Positions 1 to 8,366 of a stretch of 64,000 nt of DNA are shown piece by piece. The number at the start of each line of letters is the position of its first letter. The stretch's first letter is position 1. The stretch comes from PVC group bacterium (lineage in GTDB: Bacteria > Verrucomicrobiota > Kiritimatiellia > CAIKKV01), in NCBI GenBank assembly GCA_945898015.1, contig CAMDGM010000010.1, positions 21,531-85,530 of the forward strand. Reading direction: 5' to 3'. Under the pieces are notes generated by a model. That model saw only the letters and a program-made list of their open reading frames with translations, searched no databases and was not told the origin of the DNA. A program made the translations under genes and the position numbers.

Positions 1-1
1 G

Positions 2-340
2 ATCAACGGCCGCGCCTGGGGAAACTTCATCGTGGATACCGGTGCCGAAATGCTCACACTCAGCCAGGCCTTTGCCGACCAAGCCGGCGTCAACCTGGCA
101 GATGGACGACCCGCCGAAGCGATCCTGGCCAACGGAGCCCGCGTCAGGGCCACCAACGTCCGCCTCGCCAGCGTCAAGGTGGGCGGCATCGACACGCCCG
201 ACGTCACTGCGGCGGTGCTTCCGTATCCCCCCGGCCCCGATGTCGACGGACTGCTCGGCATGAACGTCTTGAGCACGTTCCTGATGCGCCTGGATCCGGC
301 CACCGGCCAGCTTGAACTGGAACGCTTTTCCCCGCCATGA
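2..340 (+). CDS. Retropepsin-like aspartic protease, C-terminal part (cut by window edge)
   Basis: The frame is already open at the left edge and ends at a TGA at 338-340, so only the last 112 residues are visible. The first visible residues read INGRAWGNFIVDTGAEML: a D-T-G active-site triad behind hydrophobic residues. About 75 residues later GLLGMNVLSTF matches the hydrophobic-glycine motif of bacterial clan AA proteases (gag-asp / TIGR02281 type). In this family single-domain chains pair as homodimers. The substrate is unknown, and the N-terminus, with any signal peptide, lies outside the window. A 146-bp AT-rich gap separates it from ald, so it is probably a separate transcript. Confidence 0.8.
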   Translation: MNGRAWGNFIVDTGAEMLTLSQAFADQAGVNLADGRPAEAILANGARVRATNVRLASVKVGGIDTPDVTAAVLPYPPGPDVDGLLGMNVLSTFLMRLDPATGQLELERFSPP

Positions 341-398
341 ACACGCCATACGCCACACAGACGGCTCCTTCCGTTTTCACTCTTGACTCAAATATACG

Positions 399-444
399 AT
401 TATCGTAATTTTTCTATTGCAAACTAAATTATCCGTAATAATAT
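399..444 (+). promoter_or_regulatory. ald promoter with two candidate Lrp-type operators
   Basis: Two copies of nearly the same palindrome lie upstream of ald: ATTATCGTAAT at 399-409 and ATTATCCGTAAT at 428-439, centred about 30 bp apart, close to three helical turns. A possible promoter is TTGCAA (417-422), 16 bp, TAATAT (439-444), which would put the second palindrome across the -10. The gene after ald encodes an Lrp/AsnC regulator, and Lrp proteins bind phased AT-rich palindromes. These are therefore plausible sites for control of ald by that protein; binding is inferred. Confidence 0.5.
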
Positions 445-486
445 AGCTGAACTTTGACACATATTCAACTCGGGAGGAGCGGAAGC

Positions 487-1590
487 ATGAGGATCGGACT
501 GGCAAAGGAAATCAAAAACGAGGAGTTCCGGGTTGGCCTGACCCCGGGAAGCGCCCACGACTATGTACTCCACGGGCATACGGTCACCGTTGAGGCAGGG
601 GCCGGCCTGGGCTCCGGGTTCGCCGACGCCGATTACGTCTCGGCAGGCTGCCAGATTGAACCGAACAAGCCAAAGCTTTTTTCCGAATCCGATATGATCG
701 TGAAGGTGAAAGAGCCGCTGCCCAGCGAATATGCGCTTTTCCATCCGGGCCAGATACTCTACACCTACCTGCACTTGGCCCCGGATCGACGCCTGACCGA
801 AGCCATGCTTGGATCCAAGATCATCGCCATTGCCTACGAAACCGTACAAGAAGCGGATGGGTCCCTGCCCCTGCTGGTCCCGATGTCCCAAATCGCCGGG
901 CGCCTCTCGGTCCAGGAAGGCGCCAAGTATCTGGAGCGTCCGTTCGGGGGACGGGGCGTATTGCTGGGAGGCGTGCCCGGCGTACACAAAGGGAATGTGC
1001 TCATTCTCGGGGGCGGCGTGGCGGGCACACAGGCCTGTAAAATGGCGGTCGGATTAGGAGCCAACGTGACCATCCTCGATATATCGGCTCGACGACTATC
1101 GGACTTGGACGACCTTTTCGACGGGCGCGTGCAGACACTCTACTCGTCTCCGGCAAACATCGAACAGGAGCTCAAAAAGGCCGACCTGGTCATCGGGGCC
1201 GTGCTGATCCCTGGCGCGGCGGCTCCCAAGCTGGTTCTCCGCCGCCATCTTGCCAGCATGAAGCCGGGAGCGGTAATCGTGGACATTGCCGTAGACCAGG
1301 GCGGGTGCGTCGAGACGACTCACCCCACCACCCATGCCAATCCCGTTTTCATCGAAGAAGGCGTTGTCCATTACTGCGTGGCCAACATGCCGGGAGCCGT
1401 CAGCCTGACTTCGACAATCGCGCTGACCAATGTCACCAACCGGTACGGGCTCACGATTGCCGACACGGGAATTGAAAAAGCACTTTCGGAAAGCAAACCC
1501 ATCCGCGCCGGCCTCAACTGCCACACCGGGCGACTCACCCACCGCGCTGTCGCTGAAGCCCACCACCTGCCCTATACGGAGACCCCATGA
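487..1590 (+). CDS. ald: Alanine dehydrogenase
   Basis: NAD-dependent reversible deamination of L-alanine to pyruvate and ammonia (EC 1.4.1.1), cytoplasmic. The 367-residue protein has the usual family length. Its N-terminus MRIGLAKEIKNEEFRVGLTP is typical of Ald and pyridine nucleotide transhydrogenase alpha chains. The Rossmann glycine motif (LGGGVAGTQACKMAVGLGA) falls in the middle, and MSQIAGRLSVQEGAKYLE is the conserved active-site region. The start at 487 is preceded by GGGAGGAG at good spacing; the frame also stays open 33 bp upstream, without support. It overlaps the downstream Lrp-family gene by four bases (ATGA), so the two are translationally coupled, an arrangement well known for ald and its own regulator. 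Confidence 0.95.
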   Translation: MRIGLAKEIKNEEFRVGLTPGSAHDYVLHGHTVTVEAGAGLGSGFADADYVSAGCQIEPNKPKLFSESDMIVKVKEPLPSEYALFHPGQILYTYLHLAPDRRLTEAMLGSKIIAIAYETVQEADGSLPLLVPMSQIAGRLSVQEGAKYLERPFGGRGVLLGGVPGVHKGNVLILGGGVAGTQACKMAVGLGANVTILDISARRLSDLDDLFDGRVQTLYSSPANIEQELKKADLVIGAVLIPGAAAPKLVLRRHLASMKPGAVIVDIAVDQGGCVETTHPTTHANPVFIEEGVVHYCVANMPGAVSLTSTIALTNVTNRYGLTIADTGIEKALSESKPIRAGLNCHTGRLTHRAVAEAHHLPYTETP

Positions 1591-2039
1591 ACGCCGATCC
1601 CGTCGACCGCCAAATCATCACCTTGCTCAACCGGGACGGACGAACCACCAACAAGGAAATCGCCGCCGCGCTGGCGATCTCCGAAGGCACCGTCCGCAAC
1701 CGCATCCGACAGCTCTCCCAGGCCGGACTCTTGCGGATCGCCGGGCTGATCAATCCGGACGACTCGCCCACCCGGCAACTCCTGCTGCTGGGAATCAATA
1801 TCGCCTGCTCCCGGGATCTAACCCGGAAAGCGGACGAAATCGCCAAACTCGAAGGGGTCCAATCCGCCTATATCACCGCCGGGCGGTACGACATCATAGC
1901 GGAGGTGTGGGTCGATGCCAAGGGCGGCCTGATCCACTTTCTCAGCAAAACCCTGGCAGGCGTTTCAGGCATCACCTCCACCGAAAGCTTTCTGATCATG
2001 AAAAGCTTCAACAAGTGGATTCCCCGGGCCGACTTGTAA
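1587..2039 (+). CDS. Lrp/AsnC-family transcriptional regulator
   Basis: A 150-residue protein of standard Lrp/AsnC size. Residues 1-60 form the winged helix-turn-helix (NKEIAAALAISEGTVRNRI), and residues about 65-145 the RAM/AsnC ligand-binding and oligomerisation domain (YITAGRYDIIAEVWVDAKGG). Its ATG overlaps the stop of ald, so the pair is co-expressed. By analogy with AldR-type systems it probably senses alanine or another amino acid and controls ald, possibly through the two palindromes at 399-439. The stop lies only 5 bp from the convergent oxidoreductase gene, with no visible terminator between them. Confidence 0.9.
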   Translation: MNADPVDRQIITLLNRDGRTTNKEIAAALAISEGTVRNRIRQLSQAGLLRIAGLINPDDSPTRQLLLLGINIACSRDLTRKADEIAKLEGVQSAYITAGRYDIIAEVWVDAKGGLIHFLSKTLAGVSGITSTESFLIMKSFNKWIPRADL

Positions 2040-2044
2040 AAGAA

Positions 2045-3037
2045 TCAGCGCACGTAAACGATTTTTTCGCTCTCCAGCGATTCGATGGCCGCCGCCAGAA
2101 CCTTCTGGGCCGCAAGCCCGTCGGCCCCGGAACCGTCAATCGAGTCCGGGGAGACGCCCTGTGCCACTTGCTCCAGGAATGTATGAATGCGGTTCCGGAA
2201 GGTGTCGTCAAAATCCCGCATGCCGCCGAAAACCGGATTGGTATACACCGTCTTCTCAGGGTTCCCCGCCGGATACAAAGTCACTTCACGCCACATGTCC
2301 TCCAGCACAAACCGCCCCCCGGTGCCCGCCACCTCGCACCGCTCCATGGGGTGCCCGCGTTCAATGTCATAGCTGCCGGTCAGCGAGCCGACCGCTCCAT
2401 TCTTGAACCGCATGCTGAACTGGGCCGTCGACCAGATGGTGCGACCGGGCGCCTTGCAGGCAAAGCATTGAACCGCTTCGATGTCGCCACAAAAATAGCG
2501 CATCACATCCACCGTGTGCGGATGAAGCGCCTTGATCTGGAAATACGGCGAACTTTCCGTCAGGTTCTTGATCCACATGCTCATATTCACAAACAGCAAA
2601 TGGCCCAACCGCCCCTCCTCCACCCATTTTTTGGCCAATAGCGCGGCCGGCGTAAACCGGTGGTTCAGGTTAACCCCCAGGCAAAGCCCCTTCTCCCGCG
2701 CACGCGCCACCATGGCCGCCGCTTGCGGAATCTCGTTGCAAATCGGCTTTTCACATAAGACGTGACAGCCCGCCTCCAAGGCCGTCATCGTGGGCGCATA
2801 ATGATCGCTGCCATATTCGTAGCCGCCGGTCGTGACGCTGCACACGTCCGGCTTGTTCGCCCGCAACAGGTCAGCCACCTCATAAAAAGCCGGAACGCCC
2901 AGCCTCTTCGACGCGCTGTCGGCACGGTCCCGCTGAATATCGCAAACCCCCACCAGCTGCGCCAAAGGGTCTTCCTGATATAAGCGGGCATGCTTATTCC
3001 CGATAGGACCCATCCCGATGACCGCGACTTTAAGCAT
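2045..3037 (-). CDS. Gfo/Idh/MocA-family oxidoreductase (sulfatase operon, last gene)
   Basis: An NAD(P)-dependent sugar or polyol dehydrogenase family member of 330 residues. The N-terminal Rossmann fold starts MLKVAVIGMGPIGNKHAR, and the conserved EKP motif appears as CHVLCEKPICNE near residue 97, followed by the alpha/beta dimerisation domain. The start at 3037 was chosen because GGAGAGG lies just upstream and the glycine motif follows at once; the frame extends 14 codons further without support. It overlaps the 3' end of the sulfotransferase gene by 8 bp, as the last gene of the operon. It resembles the first gene of the operon (7102-8238) more than the middle one. Substrate unknown. Confidence 0.88.
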   Translation of the reverse strand: MLKVAVIGMGPIGNKHARLYQEDPLAQLVGVCDIQRDRADSASKRLGVPAFYEVADLLRANKPDVCSVTTGGYEYGSDHYAPTMTALEAGCHVLCEKPICNEIPQAAAMVARAREKGLCLGVNLNHRFTPAALLAKKWVEEGRLGHLLFVNMSMWIKNLTESSPYFQIKALHPHTVDVMRYFCGDIEAVQCFACKAPGRTIWSTAQFSMRFKNGAVGSLTGSYDIERGHPMERCEVAGTGGRFVLEDMWREVTLYPAGNPEKTVYTNPVFGGMRDFDDTFRNRIHTFLEQVAQGVSPDSIDGSGADGLAAQKVLAAAIESLESEKIVYVR

Positions 3038-3779
3038 GCTCGCGACCCTCTCCAGCCCCTTCCGGGATTTCATAGCCATAGGCCTTCATGGCCGGCGCAA
3101 AAAAGTCGAAGTAGTTAACACCCGTATCCGTTTTCCAGCGGCCCACCGCGTCCGGACGAACCGGGATGCGGGCCAACTTGATTCCCAGGAAAGCCTCCAG
3201 CCGCGTCAGCGTCTCCTCCTGACGCAACACAAAGTCCTCGAACCGGACCTCGATCCACTGGACGGGCCTGGCCGAGGCCTTGACCAGGTCATATTGGTAT
3301 TTCCAGGAAACGGCGCGCCGAAGCCGCTCGTCCTCGGTGGGCGGATACGCGATGCCAAACTTCCGCAGGTCGTCCGTCACATGCTCGCCCGCGATGCAAT
3401 CGCGAGGGTTGCGGATCCAGAAGATATACTTCATCTCCGGAAACATCCGATGAATCCAGGGAAACACCAGCGTGGTCTCGGGGATCTTCCAGCCCTTGAT
3501 CTCAGCCGGACTTTCCAGGACGCTCCGCAAATAGGAGTGAACCAACCTCGAGAATTCCGCGGGAATCGCCCCGTGGCGAAGCTCGCTGAAATCCCAGTGA
3601 AGCCCCCGGGTCCACGTCACCTGCCGGGCCATCACCCGGCAGGCCTCATACATGTCGTCCGGCGGAAGCAGGTCGCCAGAGCGGTTCAGCGGCGCGCCCA
3701 TGAACACGCCGCTGGCTGAAAGGGTATGCGAGATGGCCCGCGTTCCGGAATGGCCCCGCCCAATTACCGAGATCATCAT
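3030..3779 (-). CDS. Sulfotransferase-family protein
   Basis: About 249 residues. The N-terminal MMISVIGRGHSGTRAIS is a phosphate-binding loop (GRGHSGTRA) of the kind that holds the 5'-phosphosulfate of PAPS in sulfotransferases. The segment YIFWIRNPRDCIAGEHVTDD matches the second conserved region (hydrophobic-R-(N/D)-P-x-D). Such enzymes move sulfate from PAPS to a hydroxyl or amine of a sugar or other acceptor. The start at 3779 (ATGATG) lies 10 bp after the sulfatase stop; a longer frame into the sulfatase gene is unsupported. A sulfotransferase beside a sulfatase-fold enzyme in one operon is unusual. Some bacterial members of this fold act on other nucleotides, so the acceptor is unknown. 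Confidence 0.8.
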   Translation of the reverse strand: MMISVIGRGHSGTRAISHTLSASGVFMGAPLNRSGDLLPPDDMYEACRVMARQVTWTRGLHWDFSELRHGAIPAEFSRLVHSYLRSVLESPAEIKGWKIPETTLVFPWIHRMFPEMKYIFWIRNPRDCIAGEHVTDDLRKFGIAYPPTEDERLRRAVSWKYQYDLVKASARPVQWIEVRFEDFVLRQEETLTRLEAFLGIKLARIPVRPDAVGRWKTDTGVNYFDFFAPAMKAYGYEIPEGAGEGREHA

Positions 3780-3789
3780 GATGGCCGCC

Positions 3790-5220
3790 TCACAGCATCT
3801 TCTGGCCGCGCTGAGCCTGCAGCTCCCGATTCTGCAAGGACTGTGCGGCGCCGGGTGAACCGATGTGCATCGCCTCATAAGCCTGCTGCGACGTCTTAAA
3901 CGCGCCACAGCCCTTGCCGTGCCAGTTCATGTTCCGCCCCATGGGGTTGGTCCGCCCAGTCTCTTTTTCCCGCTTGGCAATCCAGGCCTGCATCCGCGCC
4001 TCCAGCATGGCCACGATCGCCGGTTCCTTGTTCGCAAGGTTGACGGTTTCGCCCGGATCCTTGACCAGGTCGTACAGCTCCACCTCGGGCTTGAAGTGAA
4101 AATCCGGCTCCAGCGCATGGATCAACTTCCACTGCGGGGTCCGCCAGCCATGCTTGCGCATCCATGTGCATTCGGTGATATAAAACTCCGGCTCGCTCAC
4201 ACGCGGCTGGCCCTTCATCAACGGCACCAGGCTGCGCCCGTCAAAAGCGATCCCGCTTTTGATGCCCATCACATCCAGGATCGTGGGCGTGATGTCCTTC
4301 ATCTGGCAGTACTCCTTGAACCGGCGGCCGGCGGGAATCTTGCCCGGATAAACCAGGATCAGGGGAATCCTCGTCGTACACTCATAGAGGCCGTGGTGAT
4401 CGTAGAAACAGTCATGGTCGTGCAGGGTCTCGCCGTGGTCCGAATCGATAACCACCAGCGTCTCCTCCTCGATGCCCAGTTGCTGGATCGAGGTGAAAAT
4501 GTTCTCGATGCATGCGTCCATGTAGGCCACCGCGCCGTCATACTGGGCAATGATGTACTCCTTGTCGGTGCACCCCGGCGGGAACCAGCTCGCAAAATAA
4601 TCGCAAAACGGCGCGAACGCAAAGACGGGGTCCAGGGATTTATTCGCCTTGTCGAACTCGTTGCCATCGTAAAAAATCCGCTCGAACGGGCGGGGCGGCA
4701 AATACGGCGAATGCGGATCCATGTGCCGCATGAAGAGGAAGAACGGCTTCTCGTCCCCCGCCAGGCGCTTGAGCTCAGGAATAGTGACCGCATTCAGGTT
4801 TTCAGCCTTGTGACTCCGCCCTTTTTCCCAGGATCCCCACCCCTCAAAGTCGATATACGTCTGGAACCCGCGCGAGGCGGGATTTCCACTAAACCCGACG
4901 CAACTGGTGCTGTAGCCGCTTTCGCCCAAAATCTCGGCCAGCGTCTTCAGGTGATGGCCAAGACTGCCCTCATGCCGCAATGCCACGACATCCGTGCCGA
5001 AACAGTCCATGCCGGTGAACATGGATCCGTAACCCGGCGTCGTGGGAATGTGCGGGCTGAACGTGTTTTCAAAAACAGACCCTCGGGCCGCATACTTGTC
5101 GATGTGCGGCGTGGTCAGGCGCGGATAGCCATTCAGGCTCATGTGATCCGGGCGCAGACTGTCAATGCCGATCAGAATCAAATTTGGCTTCTTGGCCATA
5201 CCCTTACCCTTTCTTTTCAT
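3790..5220 (-). CDS. Sulfatase-fold (alkaline phosphatase superfamily) enzyme with Thr in the nucleophile position
   Basis: A 476-residue enzyme. The metal-binding start NLILIGIDSLRPDH (residues 13-26) and the later DSDHGETLHDHDCFYDHHG are standard for sulfatases. The expected C/S-x-P-x-R formylglycine motif, normally placed before S-x-x-T-G, reads T60-T-P-G-Y64 followed by GSMFTG. Both the residue converted to formylglycine and the conserved Arg are replaced. Thr is the nucleophile in other superfamily members such as nucleotide pyrophosphatase/phosphodiesterases and LtaS. The enzyme may therefore be a phosphodiesterase or transferase rather than a sulfatase, or inactive as a hydrolase. No signal peptide is seen, so it is probably cytoplasmic. 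Starts at 5220 (AGGACG upstream) and 5199 (AAGGGTAAGGG upstream) are both possible. Confidence 0.85.
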   Translation of the reverse strand: MKRKGKGMAKKPNLILIGIDSLRPDHMSLNGYPRLTTPHIDKYAARGSVFENTFSPHIPTTPGYGSMFTGMDCFGTDVVALRHEGSLGHHLKTLAEILGESGYSTSCVGFSGNPASRGFQTYIDFEGWGSWEKGRSHKAENLNAVTIPELKRLAGDEKPFFLFMRHMDPHSPYLPPRPFERIFYDGNEFDKANKSLDPVFAFAPFCDYFASWFPPGCTDKEYIIAQYDGAVAYMDACIENIFTSIQQLGIEEETLVVIDSDHGETLHDHDCFYDHHGLYECTTRIPLILVYPGKIPAGRRFKEYCQMKDITPTILDVMGIKSGIAFDGRSLVPLMKGQPRVSEPEFYITECTWMRKHGWRTPQWKLIHALEPDFHFKPEVELYDLVKDPGETVNLANKEPAIVAMLEARMQAWIAKREKETGRTNPMGRNMNWHGKGCGAFKTSQQAYEAMHIGSPGAAQSLQNRELQAQRGQKML

Positions 5221-5227
5221 CGTCCTG

Positions 5228-6271
5228 TTAATTCAGATCCATCCGCCTGCCTTGCGACGCCGAATCGTAGCAGGCCAACACCATCTTCAACACGGCCCGC
5301 CCCTCTTCCGCGGTGGCAATCGGCGCACGCCGTCCGCGTAAGAACTCCGCCAAAGGAGCCGCCAGCCCCCGAATCCGCTCCCCATGGCTGAGGATATCAG
5401 GCAGCTCGGAAACCGTCCACCGCCCCTCGTCCTTCAGGTACCATTTCAACTGGATGCCGCCGGGAGGTCTCGGAATCATGGAGCTGACCAGGTCGCCATA
5501 ATTGCCCACGATCACACCGTTCTCACACACGATTTCCGTCGTGTTCTCCCCGGCAACCGCCGCGAATGAACAGGAGGCCTCCGCAAACGCGCCGTCCGGA
5601 TACCGGAAAACCACAATGGCGTTATCATGGATGATCGCCGGGTTCCGCAGCGTGCCCATTTCCGCGATCACCCGGCTCGGCTGGCCGAGCAACCAGAAAA
5701 TGAAATCGACGGGATGCGCGGCGTCATCCGCAAAAATGTCGCGGTTCAGGCCCGGCTGCACATGCCAGGTGTTTTCGAAGCCCTTCCAGTCCTGGGTCGG
5801 CAACCCGTGACGGCGCCGGATCATATAAATCCGGCCGAAACGCCCGTCTGCCAGGAGCGCCTTCATCTTGAGATTGTGCGGGTCCACCCGCATTTGCCAG
5901 GCCAGCGTGAACGGCACCCGATAGGTCGACACCGCATCGACGATGCGATCCGCCTCTGCCAGGGTAAGCGCAAGCGGTTTTTGAAGAATAATGGCTTTCC
6001 CGGCTGCGGCGGCCTGGACGACCAGGTCCGCATGCCCGGAGGTTTCACTCGCGATGACCACCGCCTCCACATCACGACGGGCCAGAAGCGCGGCCGGCGA
6101 CTCCGCCATCTCCAGCTGATGCTGGCGGCAGCCCGCCACCGCCCGACCGGCGTGATGATCCCAGCCGGCTACCAGCCGCACCCCGAGCTCCGGCTTCTCA
6201 CGCCAGACCGCGCAGTAGGAGTCAACGTGCCCATGGGCAAAACCCAATATGCCTGTCCGGACGACATCCAT
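5228..6271 (-). CDS. Gfo/Idh/MocA-family oxidoreductase (sulfatase operon, third gene)
   Basis: A 347-residue NAD(P)-dependent oxidoreductase. The Rossmann motif reads GILGFAHGHVDSY, so the canonical second glycine region is altered (G-F-A-H-G-H). The EKP motif is replaced by LQKPLALTLAEAD, keeping K-P. The substrate-domain signature FADDAAHPVDFIFWLLG carries the conserved H near residue 170. The ATG at 6271 has GAGGTGAG upstream, only 9 bp after the isomerase stop. It is divergent from the other two dehydrogenases of the operon, so it probably acts on a different intermediate. No secretion signal; cytoplasmic. Confidence 0.87.
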   Translation of the reverse strand: MDVVRTGILGFAHGHVDSYCAVWREKPELGVRLVAGWDHHAGRAVAGCRQHQLEMAESPAALLARRDVEAVVIASETSGHADLVVQAAAAGKAIILQKPLALTLAEADRIVDAVSTYRVPFTLAWQMRVDPHNLKMKALLADGRFGRIYMIRRRHGLPTQDWKGFENTWHVQPGLNRDIFADDAAHPVDFIFWLLGQPSRVIAEMGTLRNPAIIHDNAIVVFRYPDGAFAEASCSFAAVAGENTTEIVCENGVIVGNYGDLVSSMIPRPPGGIQLKWYLKDEGRWTVSELPDILSHGERIRGLAAPLAEFLRGRRAPIATAEEGRAVLKMVLACYDSASQGRRMDLN

Positions 6272-6280
6272 ATCAACCGC

Positions 6281-7081
6281 TCACCTCGCGCCCAGCCGTT
6301 TGAGGCAGGCATGGATATACCCATAGCTTTCGGCGGCAATCACGGCGCGCTGGCCCAGTTCATACTGACCCGCCCCGATCACCTCCAGGCAGACCGGACC
6401 CGCATAGCCGCCATCCACCAAGGCCTTGCAGTAGCCAAAAAGATTCACGTCGCCCCGCCCGCAAGCCTGATCCTTGGGCTCGCCCGGGCTGGGCCCTTTG
6501 CCTTTGCAATCCCGGATATGGATGTGCCGGACCCGGCTCAGCACCTGAGGCAGGGCCTGCTCGGGAAGCTCCCCGGCCCGGTAAATGTGGCTGGGATCCA
6601 TATCAATCCCGAAAGAGGCGGCCGTGATTTTGGTCATGGCCCGGACCGTGGTCGGCGTATTGAAGATGCTGCCTCCCACGTGCGCCTTCACGCAAAGCGT
6701 GATCCCGTGGGCCGCCGCCTGCTGCGCCATTTTCGCCATCAGGTCGGTCTGGCGGACAAAGTCCTCCTCCACATTCGACTTGCCGCCGGGCCCGATATTG
6801 ACGATGGGAATGCCCAAGGCTTCACAGGCTTCAAACGCCGCCGCCAGGCGGGCTTCATCCAGGGCCGCCTCCTCGATGCTCAGCAGCGCCAGGCCATACT
6901 GGGCCGACAGCTCCTTGATCTCCTTGACCTGCGCCTTCCACTGGTCGAGGTCGAGATGCTCGCACATCCCCTTGATGGCGGAAAGTTCGACGCCGTCATA
7001 CCCCGCCCACGCAATATGCCGCATGGCCGTGGCCAGATCATGCCCTTGAAACAGCACGGAATTAACACCTAATTTGATCAT
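6281..7081 (-). CDS. Sugar phosphate isomerase/epimerase (AP-endonuclease-2 TIM barrel)
   Basis: A 266-residue single-domain protein beginning MIKLGVNSVLFQGHDLATAM. Its metal-ligand pattern fits xylose-isomerase-like TIM barrels: Glu near 71 (LLSIEEAAL), Asp/His in GIDMDPSHIYR, His in HIHIRDCKG and a C-terminal Glu in CLEVIGAG. Relatives epimerise or isomerise keto sugars or inosose-type intermediates, often next to Gfo/Idh/MocA dehydrogenases in inositol or 3-keto-sugar catabolism. GGGAGA precedes the ATG. It sits between two dehydrogenases with gaps of 9 and 20 bp, so it is part of the same operon. Substrate unknown. Confidence 0.87.
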   Translation of the reverse strand: MIKLGVNSVLFQGHDLATAMRHIAWAGYDGVELSAIKGMCEHLDLDQWKAQVKEIKELSAQYGLALLSIEEAALDEARLAAAFEACEALGIPIVNIGPGGKSNVEEDFVRQTDLMAKMAQQAAAHGITLCVKAHVGGSIFNTPTTVRAMTKITAASFGIDMDPSHIYRAGELPEQALPQVLSRVRHIHIRDCKGKGPSPGEPKDQACGRGDVNLFGYCKALVDGGYAGPVCLEVIGAGQYELGQRAVIAAESYGYIHACLKRLGAR

Positions 7082-7101
7082 GCCCGAATCTCCCTTGTCG
7101 A

Positions 7102-8238
7102 TTAAATGGTTTCCCGGGTCGGATCACCGTGAAGCGTGGGAAGCGGATGCGGCCGGACAAGCGCGCCGCCGGATTCATAGGACTCGATCACCGCAAAGAT
7201 GTACTCCATCGTGGCGAGCGCATCCCGTCCCGAGGCGCGCACGTGCTCGAACGAAACCCCGTTCGTCACATCCTCCAGAAACGCGTGGATGCGACGCGGA
7301 AAGGTTTCGCCAAAATCCTTGATGCCGGTATCCAGAATCTCGGGCTTCGGCCCTTCTCCCAGTCCGAATTTTTCACCCGGCTTGATCGCGGGCCAGTAAG
7401 TCAGTTTTTCAATGCAGTTTTCGATGCAGAACGTGCCTTTGCTGCCCGCCACCTCACAGCTCCACCAGCCGCCCAGCCCCCAGGTGGCTTCCCCCCGGTG
7501 GCTGAGCAGATACCCGACCGTGCCATTGGCGAACCGGCAATGGACGCTGTTGACCGACAGCAGCAGATCCCCCTTGCTCTGGCGCAAGCCGGGTTTTCCA
7601 GAGAAGGACTGGATGTGGGTGATATCCCCGCAAAAATGGCGCATCACGCTGAATGGATGCGTCAGGAACGCCTTCATATGCGCATACGGCTGGTTGAATC
7701 GAGGGGACTTATTAAAGGCATAGGTCGCCTCGCCGCCATTAAAGCCCATCTTGAACAACAGGTAGATGAGCTCCCCCATTCCGCCTTCGTCCATATACTG
7801 CTTGGCGCGTTCCGCCGTGGGGGTGAAGAAGTGGTTCAGATTGCACCCCAGATAAAGCTTTCGCGCGGCGGCCTGGCGAACCATCTCGCGGGCCTCGCCA
7901 ATATCGTTGGATAACGGCTTTTCACAAAGCACATGCTTGCCGGCCTCGAGCGCCTCGAACACCGGCTCGGCATGCCAGCTGCCATTCTCATACCCGCCCG
8001 TGGTGACGTCCACCACGTCCAGCTCCTCATGCTTGAGCATGTCCCGCAAGCTGTAATACGCCTTAACCCCGTGGGCGGCCGCGGCCTTGTCGGCCTTTTC
8101 CTTCACCACGTCGCACACGGCGACAAGCTTCGAGAGTGGATCCGCCAGGTGGGCCCGCGCATGGGTGTTTCCGATTCCGCTCATGCCAACAAGACCCGTA
8201 CGCAAGACTTTAACCGCCGGTTTTTTCGTCTTCGCCAT
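7102..8238 (-). CDS. Gfo/Idh/MocA-family oxidoreductase (sulfatase operon, first gene)
   Basis: A 378-residue dehydrogenase whose glycine motif (TGLVGMSGIGNTHARAH) lies about 15 residues from the start and whose EKP motif is HVLCEKPLSND. The start at 8238 was chosen for its strong AGGAGGGT box; the open frame reaches 35 codons further into the divergent promoter region, which is unlikely to be coding. It is the first gene of a six-gene operon running to 2045 and is transcribed away from the AraC-family gene at 8367, the usual arrangement for a regulator and its target. It shares the GIGNxHAR layout with the last gene of the operon, which suggests an old duplication. Confidence 0.88.
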   Translation of the reverse strand: MAKTKKPAVKVLRTGLVGMSGIGNTHARAHLADPLSKLVAVCDVVKEKADKAAAAHGVKAYYSLRDMLKHEELDVVDVTTGGYENGSWHAEPVFEALEAGKHVLCEKPLSNDIGEAREMVRQAAARKLYLGCNLNHFFTPTAERAKQYMDEGGMGELIYLLFKMGFNGGEATYAFNKSPRFNQPYAHMKAFLTHPFSVMRHFCGDITHIQSFSGKPGLRQSKGDLLLSVNSVHCRFANGTVGYLLSHRGEATWGLGGWWSCEVAGSKGTFCIENCIEKLTYWPAIKPGEKFGLGEGPKPEILDTGIKDFGETFPRRIHAFLEDVTNGVSFEHVRASGRDALATMEYIFAVIESYESGGALVRPHPLPTLHGDPTRETI

Positions 8239-8366
8239 AGACCCTCCTGCGCAATAGAAGTCGACGTCATGTCCCTTCAATATGCGATTTGACCATGCCA
8301 TACTATCGCCTCTGCCCGCGCAAAACCTTGACAAAACCCGCAATTTCTAGCACGATTCCGTCAATC
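8239..8366. promoter_or_regulatory. Divergent control region between the sulfatase operon and the AraC-type gene
   Basis: This 128-bp gap must hold promoters for both directions. For the AraC-type gene TTGACA (8328-8333) lies 17 bp before CACGAT (8351-8356), a good -35 with a weak -10, giving a very short leader. No clear -10 is visible for the minus-strand operon, as expected if it needs activation by the AraC-type protein. No operator repeat could be assigned by eye. Confidence 0.4.

Noticed and set aside
3865..5391. A 508-codon plus-strand open frame opposite the sulfatase-fold gene
   Set aside because: It is a shadow of the minus-strand enzyme, whose metal-binding motifs and operon context are clear.
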